Positions 34,626 through 41,377 of a DNA stretch of 64,000 bases are shown in pieces. Position 1 is the first letter of the stretch. Every line of letters begins with the position of its first letter. The notes under the pieces were generated by a model. It worked only from the letters and a program-made list of their open reading frames with translations. It had not been told where the DNA came from and ran no database searches. The translations under genes and the position numbers were made by a program. Source of the DNA: Rossellomorea pakistanensis (lineage in GTDB: Bacteria > Bacillota > Bacilli > Bacillales > Bacillaceae_B); contig NZ_JAFBDZ010000005.1 of assembly GCF_016908495.1 (NCBI RefSeq), forward strand, positions 225,488 through 289,487, in the 5' to 3' direction.

Positions 34626-34980
34626 CCCCAACTGTTTCATCCCCTTCATTTTCAATCACATGATTCAAACTCTGGACAATACTTCTCCATTCAACTACCA
34701 GCAGATCAAACACTTCTTTGCCTGTTTCACTTAATAAATAATACTTCCGTGGTCTTGACTCATTCGTGTCCCACTTACTATCTAACAACCCTTGCTTTTC
34801 CAGCCTTCTAAGAAGTGGATACAATGTTCCTGGCTCTACATGAATTCCTTTATCACCAAGCATTGTGACTAGTGAGTATCCGTATTGAGGCTCAGAAAGC
34901 TGACTCAGAACGCCAATCGTAATAGTCCCTCGCCGCAACTCCTGCATTAATTTATCCATATGTTCAGCTGCATCGCTCAT
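34618..34980 (-). CDS. PadR-family transcriptional regulator
   Basis: 120 residues from the ATG behind AGGAGTTGATAAG; a start twelve codons upstream overlaps the -10 box. It has the PadR winged helix: RRGTITIGVLSQLSEPQYGYSLVTML, HVEPGTLYPLLRRLEKQGLL, and the wing SRPRKYYLLSETGK. A short C-terminal dimerisation helix follows. PadR proteins repress their own operon and are released by small ligands or envelope stress. An inverted repeat sits between its -35 and -10 boxes. The stop overlaps the start of the HAAS protein gene. Confidence 0.9.
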   Translation of the reverse strand: MSDAAEHMDKLMQELRRGTITIGVLSQLSEPQYGYSLVTMLGDKGIHVEPGTLYPLLRRLEKQGLLDSKWDTNESRPRKYYLLSETGKEVFDLLVVEWRSIVQSLNHVIENEGDETVGDD

Positions 34981-34999
34981 CTTATCAACTCCTACGCTT

Positions 35000-35029
35000 A
35001 TTATAGTGTATGACACACACTATTGTAAA
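35000..35029 (-). promoter_or_regulatory. padR promoter with internal dyad operator
   Basis: On the minus strand TTTACA (35024-35029), an 18-bp spacer and TATAAT (35000-35005). The inverted repeat TAGTGT-N7-ACACTA (35004-35022) fills the spacer, the expected place for autorepression by PadR. Confidence 0.65.
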
Positions 35030-35095
35030 GTGAATACTAATGTGTTTGATAAAATATTATATTATCTCGTCAAAAGTCCCATGGAAAAGATAAAA

Positions 35096-35220
35096 AAGGA
35101 TCATGGGGCTGTCCATAGGGGCAGGAACCACTACGATTGTCAATATCGGGAAGAATTCTTCCTATCTATTGACGTTGTAGTTCCTGACGCCAGGATTTTT
35201 AGACAGCCCTACGATCCTTG
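35096..35220 (+). repeat. GGGGCTGTC hairpin element, copy 2
   Basis: The outer arms AAGGATCATGGGGCTGTC and GACAGCCCTACGATCCTT pair with few mismatches. The inner arms CAGGAACCAC...GTCAATA and TATTGAC...GTAGTTCCTG pair as well, so nearly all 125 bp can fold into one hairpin. It shares its left half with 10925-11020 and its ends with 41261-41334. It encodes nothing; an open frame across it is accidental. The remainder of 35030-35384 has no recognisable signal. Confidence 0.65.
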
Positions 35221-35384
35221 TTACGCAAAGTAGGTATTTATAAGTGATTTAAATGTTCAATATGGTGTTCATTGGGGTAGTGTCAAATTATGGAAATTCA
35301 ATATTTCAGTTTCAAACTAAAGCCGAAGTGTCGTGATGGGCCTTAGTAATCGCTCTTGACAACCATACCAAAAAAGATAGGCTT

Positions 35385-37229
35385 TTAATCCCTTACTGGG
35401 AGAACAATTCGTTTATACAGTTGAACAGTAATAATGTAGTAAACAGTATAAATAACGACGAAAATCAAGATCGGCAGCCAAACCCGGAAATACGGATCGA
35501 TGAGGATGAACGAGAAGATGTTCATGCCGACCAATACGTGAACAATCCCAATAATAGCGGGGAATAAGAATACTAAGAATAATTCTTTATAGATTGATTT
35601 CGTTAATAACTCGCGGCGGACACCAATTTTACGAAGCATTTGATAGCGAGTAATATCTTTTGATGCACCAGAAAGAATCTTAAACATTAAGCAGCTGGCC
35701 ATCATCGCTAAGAAAGCAATTCCTAAGAAGAAGCCCATAAATACGGTTCCACTAGCAACACCATAGAATTCTTCATATGAGCTATATTTACTATTTAGTG
35801 GTAGATCACTTTCATATTTGTTTTGCTGAAACTCATCAATTTTTTTCCACTCATCTATATATGCTTTAAAATCATCCGTTTTTCCAAGGAAGGCAGTTGC
35901 TTCTTTTCCTTTGATTTCGTTATACATTTTTTGATCGACAATTTTGATCGCGTGATCCGGATAAACATAATAAGGATGAATCGTCCGTAACGCCTCATCC
36001 CATGTTTGTGGGATTTCTACAGACTCGCTTCCTTGATCTAGATCGGCTCCTACTACAGCCCCAATTGGAAGGTCTCCTGTAACACGTTTAAATTCACCTA
36101 AATTCTCCAAGCCGTTTTGGTCAGATACTAAGGGACGCTGTTTCTCTAATTCTTCTTTTATATAGTAAACGAACTGATCATCGATTTTATAATGATAGTC
36201 ATGTTTTTCATTAAATTTAATCTCATTTACTATTTTCTTTTCTTCAGCTGTTGGATTATGAGTCACGACATCATAGGCATAGAATGAATCTGCCATAATC
36301 GTGACGTTATTTTTAAACGCCATTCCTGCTGAAATCGCTCCTGCTCCAAGGGCGACTAACATCGCTACGGTTGCCAATACTTTTGTTAAACTATTAATAC
36401 GGAAATTTAACTGGGCAAATGTAAAGGCGTTTAATCCTTTTTCTGTTCGTTTTTTATTCCCCTTCAGTTTTTTAATCATAAGCGGTAGAAAGGACATAAA
36501 TAAAAGGTATGTTCCTGACGTTGTCGTAATCAGTGAAATAATGATTCCCATTTCTTTTAGTTTCCCCATGTAAATCATTGCAGTATAGCCAATGCCTAAT
36601 AGAATTAACGAAAGAATCGCGATCAATATAGTCTTTATACCTTTAAGAGAAAATCGCTCTGTTTGTGCATCGGCGTGGATAAGCTGCAATACCGTAATCC
36701 GTGATAGTTTAATACTATTCATAAAGGCTGACAACATAAATAGTACTAGGAAAAAGATACATGTAACCGTCATGGATGGAAGATAAAATGCTTGATACCC
36801 GTCACCAGTGAATTCTAGCTGTTTCATGAGTAGCTTTCCTATTCCTTGAGAAAGACCTACCCCTAATGCAGTCCCGATGAAGAGAGAGGCGATTCCAATG
36901 ACAATCGTTTCAATAAACATAAGCAATGTAATCTTATGCTTTTTAGCTCCTAACATCATATACATACCAAACTCTTTTTGACGCAGTGATAATAAGAAAG
37001 AGTTGGCATATAAGATATAGAAGAATGTAATGATGGCTAGTAAGAATGAACCTGCTTGAAAGACAAACCCGATTGATGATATGACAGAATTCGATTCAAT
37101 AAAGGTTTTATTGAGTGCAAGTGTTTGAAACATATAAAATATCGAAATCGACATGACAAGACCAACTAGTAAAACGAGATAGTCTTTCAGCTTACTTTTT
37201 AGTCCTGACATAGATAGCTTGAATAACAT
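35385..37229 (-). CDS. BceB-type ABC permease (antimicrobial peptide detoxification)
   Basis: 614 residues from the ATG behind GGAAGGAG; a TTG two codons upstream is not needed. The layout is that of BceB/PsdB/YxdM: ten membrane helices and one large extracellular domain of about 200 residues (about 305-505) between helices 7 and 8. The FtsX-like core LLSLRQKEFGMYMMLGAKKHKI lies early and ITRYQMLRKIGVRRELLTKS late. Such permeases remove peptide antibiotics from lipid II-cycle targets and signal to BceS kinases. It is last gene of an operon with BceA and DUF418 proteins. Confidence 0.9.
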   Translation of the reverse strand: MLFKLSMSGLKSKLKDYLVLLVGLVMSISIFYMFQTLALNKTFIESNSVISSIGFVFQAGSFLLAIITFFYILYANSFLLSLRQKEFGMYMMLGAKKHKITLLMFIETIVIGIASLFIGTALGVGLSQGIGKLLMKQLEFTGDGYQAFYLPSMTVTCIFFLVLFMLSAFMNSIKLSRITVLQLIHADAQTERFSLKGIKTILIAILSLILLGIGYTAMIYMGKLKEMGIIISLITTTSGTYLLFMSFLPLMIKKLKGNKKRTEKGLNAFTFAQLNFRINSLTKVLATVAMLVALGAGAISAGMAFKNNVTIMADSFYAYDVVTHNPTAEEKKIVNEIKFNEKHDYHYKIDDQFVYYIKEELEKQRPLVSDQNGLENLGEFKRVTGDLPIGAVVGADLDQGSESVEIPQTWDEALRTIHPYYVYPDHAIKIVDQKMYNEIKGKEATAFLGKTDDFKAYIDEWKKIDEFQQNKYESDLPLNSKYSSYEEFYGVASGTVFMGFFLGIAFLAMMASCLMFKILSGASKDITRYQMLRKIGVRRELLTKSIYKELFLVFLFPAIIGIVHVLVGMNIFSFILIDPYFRVWLPILIFVVIYTVYYIITVQLYKRIVLPVRD

Positions 37230-37243
37230 GATCAATCTCCTTC

Positions 37244-38005
37244 CTATGCTTTTTGTGTACCTAGGTCTGCTAGTACATCTAAAATCTCTTTATAGAACAC
37301 TTCACGAGAGCTAGTCCGATGAATTTCCTTATAGAGTTCTCCATCTTGAATAAATAAAATTCGCTGGCAATAACTTGCACTGAATGGATCATGGGTAACC
37401 ATCATAATCGAAACTCCCTGAACTTCATTCAAACTTGTCATCGCTTCTAGTAAACTTGTCGCATTTTTAGAATCGAGAGCTCCTGTTGGCTCATCTCCCA
37501 GAATAATGGCTGGCTCGTGTACAAGTGCACGTGCTGCTGCTGAACGTTGTTTTTGCCCGCCAGATACTTCTGAAGGATATTTTTGAAGAATAGTTGAAAT
37601 ACCTAGAGTTTCAGCTACTTTTTCTACTTTTGGGCCGATTTTTTTTGATGGGACTCCTTGCAAGGAAAGAGGCAAGGCTATGTTTTCATAGATTGATAGG
37701 TTTTCAAGTAAGTTAAAGTCTTGAAAGATAAATCCTAGTCTTTGGGAACGGAAATCGGATAGTTCTCCTTGCTTCATTTGTGTAATATCTGTACCGGCGA
37801 TTTGAACAACGCCATCTGTCGCTTTATCTAATGTTGAGATCACATTTAGTAATGTTGTTTTCCCAGAACCAGAGGGACCCATAATCCCTACAAATTCACC
37901 TTCTTGAATCGAAAATGATACGTTTTTTAATGCATGGGATTGATTTTCACCTTTTTTTCCATATACTTTTTTTACGTTTTTTACATCTACAACGGACGTT
38001 TTCAT
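37244..38005 (-). CDS. BceA-type ABC transporter ATPase
   Basis: 253 residues. Walker A GPSGSGKTT (about 43-51), signature VSGGQKQRSAAARAL, Walker B IILGDEPTGALDS and the His of MVTHDPFSASYCQRI. The C-terminal DGELYKEI...REVFYKEILDVLADLG is typical of BceA/YxdL proteins. It drives the BceB-type permease encoded 14 bp downstream. Its ribosome site GGAGG lies inside the end of the DUF418 gene, whose stop directly abuts the ATG, so the three genes are one operon. No kinase or regulator gene adjoins it. Confidence 0.92.
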   Translation of the reverse strand: MKTSVVDVKNVKKVYGKKGENQSHALKNVSFSIQEGEFVGIMGPSGSGKTTLLNVISTLDKATDGVVQIAGTDITQMKQGELSDFRSQRLGFIFQDFNLLENLSIYENIALPLSLQGVPSKKIGPKVEKVAETLGISTILQKYPSEVSGGQKQRSAAARALVHEPAIILGDEPTGALDSKNATSLLEAMTSLNEVQGVSIMMVTHDPFSASYCQRILFIQDGELYKEIHRTSSREVFYKEILDVLADLGTQKA

Positions 38006-38006
38006 C

Positions 38007-39077
38007 TTATAATGCCTCCTGTGTTTTTCTGTTTTTTTGTTCTGCTTGTTTCGTTTTGGGTTTTAAAGGTACGTTTTTCCAATACGTAATCATACGCCAA
38101 ATCAATTCGAGTGGCCCCATTCTGAACAAACGCAGCCATACTATACTTAAAATCATTTGAAGGCCAACAATGGCTAAACATATATAGAGTGTTTGTATAT
38201 ACGAAAGGTTGCCTGTGGACTGGATTAGGTTTCCGGCGAGTAGAATAAGAGCGGTTTGTCCAATATAATTGGTTAACGCCATCCGTCCATAATATTTAAG
38301 TGGTGATAATAATAGTTGGACAGCTCTTGATTGTAAAAGTAATAGCAGTAACCCAACATAAAAAGCTGAAACAATAGGCCCAACGCCTACACCTATTTTT
38401 AAAAATTCACCTGCCTGATCAAGTGTGCCGTCTTCATTCATAATGATCATGTTCGAAAATGGCGATGAAGGAACACTTTGGTATTGTACATACAATCCAA
38501 TCAAGCTTAGTCCCAGCATAATCGCTGTAAAAGTAGCGATTTGTTTCGTTTTTTGTGAAAGATTTTCAAACGCTTGATATTGTCCAGCCGCGAGCCCTAA
38601 TAAAATCAGTGGGAGAGTTAATGCAAGTTTAGCCCCAGCTAAGCCAAACACAATCAATAAAATCAAGCTTATTGCTAAGTTAATGTGCTTATTCACTTTG
38701 TAAAATGGTAGCGTCAACAATCCACAAACAGCATAAACCGTTAAGGCCTCTCCTGGTTGGAAGATAAAATGCACAAGTCCCAAAGTGAATAAAACAACAA
38801 GTCTACGTAAAAATAGAATGTATCCATTATTTCCATTCGCAAGGGCTCTCGTAATAAAAATGTAAAAGCCTACCCCAAATAAAAAGGAGAAAATAGAGTA
38901 AAAACGACCCTCTACAAATAAATATAAAAACCGTTGATAGCTTGCATCCAGCGTATTTGGGTCCGGTATTTTAATGTGAAGAAGAGCTAGTATATTGACT
39001 AAAATAATTCCCAGTAACGCAAAGCCTCGAATATAATCAAGGGCATCAATTCGCTTGTTTACGACACCTTTTTCCAT
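38007..39077 (-). CDS. DUF418-family membrane protein
   Basis: 356 residues, starting at the ATG behind AGGAGGTGTCGT; the open frame runs 56 codons further upstream, but that part covers the promoter and operator. About ten membrane helices. RIDALDYIRGFALLGIILVNI near the N-terminus and the C-terminal DUF418 region RMGPLELIWRMITYWK identify the YeiB/DUF418 family, related to acyltransferase-like membrane proteins. Function unknown. As first gene of the BceAB operon it may modify a surface target or assist resistance. Confidence 0.82.
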   Translation of the reverse strand: MEKGVVNKRIDALDYIRGFALLGIILVNILALLHIKIPDPNTLDASYQRFLYLFVEGRFYSIFSFLFGVGFYIFITRALANGNNGYILFLRRLVVLFTLGLVHFIFQPGEALTVYAVCGLLTLPFYKVNKHINLAISLILLIVFGLAGAKLALTLPLILLGLAAGQYQAFENLSQKTKQIATFTAIMLGLSLIGLYVQYQSVPSSPFSNMIIMNEDGTLDQAGEFLKIGVGVGPIVSAFYVGLLLLLLQSRAVQLLLSPLKYYGRMALTNYIGQTALILLAGNLIQSTGNLSYIQTLYICLAIVGLQMILSIVWLRLFRMGPLELIWRMITYWKNVPLKPKTKQAEQKNRKTQEAL

Positions 39078-39108
39078 ACGACACCTCCTGTAAGTCATTA
39101 CTTTGTTT

Positions 39109-39175
39109 ATCTTACAAAAGGGTCGAACGAACACAAATCTATCTATCTTACAAAGTCTCTTACATTTTTGTAAGA
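39109..39175 (-). promoter_or_regulatory. BceR-type operator and -10 box of the DUF418-bceAB operon
   Basis: On the minus strand TCTTACAAAAATGTAAGA (39158-39175) is a perfect dyad containing TTACA-N4-TGTAA. It is followed at once by a further half-site, TTTGTAAGATAGAT. A -10-like TAAGAT (39109-39114) begins 61 bp after the operator start, against 60 bp at the two other sites. The promoter lies about 32 bp before the chosen start codon. Confidence 0.7.
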
Positions 39176-39205
39176 TTACTTTCGGTGTTAGGTGAAAAAA
39201 GGAAA

Positions 39206-39243
39206 GGTGCCAGGCACAAAAGGAGTGTTTTGTACCTGGCACC
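39206..39243. repeat. GGTGCCAGGCAC hairpin between convergent-type signals
   Basis: GGTGCCAGGCACAAAA pairs with TTTTGTACCTGGCACC around a 6-base loop, one mismatch. Similar GGTGCCAGGCAC words recur in Bacillaceae intergenic regions. It stands 18 bp after the YczE stop and could end that transcript. Confidence 0.6.
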
Positions 39244-39261
39244 ATATAGCTGTACTATTAT

Positions 39262-39879
39262 TTATATATATGTCTTTGTTAAACACGCTAGTAATTGTTC
39301 TAATATTGGGAAGAAAAGTTGTATGACGAATCCGATGGTAATGGTTACAATGATGGTGCCAACACCGATGGCACCATGGAAAACGATGGCTGATGCGAGT
39401 GCTAACCCCTCGCTAATCATCCTTGCGCTTCTGTAGCTTAATCCAAAGCGGGTAGAGATTGCGATCATTATTGTATCCATTGGGCTTGCAGGGAATTTCG
39501 CTTGTAAATACGAGGCAATTCCGATCCCAAGTGCTAAGATCCCTATGAACAGTGTCGTAATTTGCACTCCTAATCCCGTTGGAGAAAAATCACTTAATCC
39601 AATCTTTAACCAAAAATCAATAAGCATCCCAATGACAAAGACTGTGATAGCTGCTAGGAACTCTGGCTTCTTTTTTAACAAAAACGAATTGATAAAAATA
39701 AGAATCATTCCATTTATAAAGACAAAAGTTCCAACTGAAAGATGAAAGGTCGTGGATTCTCCGACTGCCAATGCATCCCATGCTGCTGCCCCTAAATGGG
39801 CTTTAAGGATGAGAGCGATCCCGAGGGTGAGGATAAAGATCCCAAGTAAATAAAATACGAATCTTGTCTTCATGTACAT
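39262..39879 (-). CDS. YczE/YitT-like integral membrane protein
   Basis: 205 residues, five predicted membrane helices. The YczE/YyaS pattern is visible: FYLLGIFILTLGIALILKAHLGAAAWDALAVG, then the repeat-like LGIGIASYLQAKFPASPMDTIMIAIS. The GxxxWDAL and PMDT segments are the conserved polar sites of the family. Biochemical function unknown; B. subtilis YczE is needed for surfactin and related synthesis by an unclear route. Monocistronic, with weak GGGGA before the ATG. Confidence 0.78.
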   Translation of the reverse strand: MYMKTRFVFYLLGIFILTLGIALILKAHLGAAAWDALAVGESTTFHLSVGTFVFINGMILIFINSFLLKKKPEFLAAITVFVIGMLIDFWLKIGLSDFSPTGLGVQITTLFIGILALGIGIASYLQAKFPASPMDTIMIAISTRFGLSYRSARMISEGLALASAIVFHGAIGVGTIIVTITIGFVIQLFFPILEQLLACLTKTYI

Positions 39880-40052
39880 TCCCCAAATCTTAATCCATAT
39901 TTTTTGTTACGGAGGGTTCCTTTTTACTGACTAATGAAGTGATTTTTACAATAAAAAAACAAGCTTGGTTTACATTCCCACTAAAAAACGTCATACTTGT
40001 CCAATACAGTGAAATTATATGAGCGAAATGAAAAAATATACGGAGTCGATTG

Positions 40053-41249
40053 ATGATGAAGAAGGAAATAACGATAAAAATTAAAAGCCATTTTGATAAC
40101 AAAATAGCAAAAGGGTATCCCTTGATTGAAAAAGAAATGCTTGTAGATACAAGTAAGCTCAACCAAGAAGGAACGGTAGTTAAATTAGTAGACTCTAAGC
40201 AAAGGTTTATAGCGAAAGGCTATTATGGCAGGCAAAACAAAGGCTTTGGCTGGGTATTGAGCAAAAAAGAAAATGAAGCAATAGATGGACTATTTTTTAA
40301 AAAGAAAATACAAAATGCAATCAATAACCGACTTCATTTTTATCAAGACCCCACGACGACTGCCTTCCGCATTTTCAATGGCGAAGGGGACGGGATTGGC
40401 GGACTTACCATCGACTATTTTGATGGTTATTATCTCATTCAATGGTACTCAGAAGGGATTTATGCTTTTAAAGAAGAGGTACTTGAGGCCATTAAAGATA
40501 TTGACTATAAGGGAATTTATCAAAAGAAACGCTTTGCAAGTAAAGGTCAATATATAGAAGAAGATGACTTTGTAACAGGGGAACGTCCAGATTTTCCCCT
40601 CATTGTGAAAGAAAATGGAGTCAACTTTGCCATTTACTTAAATGATGGTGCGATGGTTGGGGTATTCCTTGATCAACGTGAAGTGCGAAAGACGATTCGT
40701 GATCACTATGCGGAAGGGAAAAACGTCCTTAATACGTTTTCCTACACAGGTGCATTTTCCGTTTTCGCCGCAGTAGGCAGGGCTGCGAAAACCACCAGTG
40801 TTGACCTTGCTAATCGCAGTTTAAGTAAAACAATTGAACAATTTAGCTTGAACGGAATTGATTATGAAGCACAGGACATCATTGTGGAAGATGTATTTAA
40901 GTATTTTAAATATGCGGTCAAAAAAGAACTCACGTTTGACCTTGTCATCCTTGATCCACCTAGCTTTGCCCGTTCAAAAAAACATACATTCAGTGCAGAA
41001 AAGGATTATAAAGATTTACTCAAGGAAGCCATCAATATAACTGAAAAAAATGGAGTGATCGTTGCCTCTACAAACTGCAGTAAATTTAATATGAAAAAAT
41101 TTAAAGGCTTTATTGAAACAGCATTCAAAGAAACGAGTGGAAAATACAAAATCCTAGAAGAATATTCTCTACCTGAAGATTTTAAAACCATTCAACAGTT
41201 TAAACAGGGAGATTACTTAAAAGTGGTCTTTATTAAAAAAATTAAATAA
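40053..41249 (+). CDS. RlmI-like class I rRNA (cytosine-C5) methyltransferase
   Basis: 398 residues. The N-terminal PUA-like domain (about 1-75) has KQRFIAKGYYGRQNKGFGWVL. A linker strand domain and a Rossmann methyltransferase (about 190-398) follow. The SAM site is VLNTFSYTGAFSVFAA, the acidic loop VDLANRS, and motif IV is DLVILDPPSFARSKK. A Cys in ASTNCSKFN corresponds to the catalytic cysteine of m5C enzymes. It is equivalent to YwbD/RlmI and should methylate 23S rRNA. The second of three possible starts (TTG, ATG, ATG) has the best spacing to CGGAG. Confidence 0.88.
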   Translation: MMKKEITIKIKSHFDNKIAKGYPLIEKEMLVDTSKLNQEGTVVKLVDSKQRFIAKGYYGRQNKGFGWVLSKKENEAIDGLFFKKKIQNAINNRLHFYQDPTTTAFRIFNGEGDGIGGLTIDYFDGYYLIQWYSEGIYAFKEEVLEAIKDIDYKGIYQKKRFASKGQYIEEDDFVTGERPDFPLIVKENGVNFAIYLNDGAMVGVFLDQREVRKTIRDHYAEGKNVLNTFSYTGAFSVFAAVGRAAKTTSVDLANRSLSKTIEQFSLNGIDYEAQDIIVEDVFKYFKYAVKKELTFDLVILDPPSFARSKKHTFSAEKDYKDLLKEAINITEKNGVIVASTNCSKFNMKKFKGFIETAFKETSGKYKILEEYSLPEDFKTIQQFKQGDYLKVVFIKKIK

Positions 41250-41260
41250 TCTTTTTGAAA

Positions 41261-41334
41261 GGGGCTGTCCTAAAAAGGGTTTGGAACAACATTGATATAG
41301 TGTTTCTGACACCTATAGACAGCCCCATTTTTTT
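41261..41334 (+). terminator. GGGGCTGTC hairpin element, copy 3, acting as terminator
   Basis: GGGGCTGTC pairs with GACAGCCCC over a ~50-base inner segment, followed by ATTTTTTT. The ends match the 35105 element. It sits directly after the methyltransferase stop. Confidence 0.75.
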
Positions 41335-41377
41335 AAAAAATGGTAAAATAAGAGCGGATACGAACGGAGGTAGGACG

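Noticed and set aside
35006..35233. 75-codon frame across the 35096 hairpin element
   Set aside because: Lies over the padR promoter and a non-coding inverted repeat.
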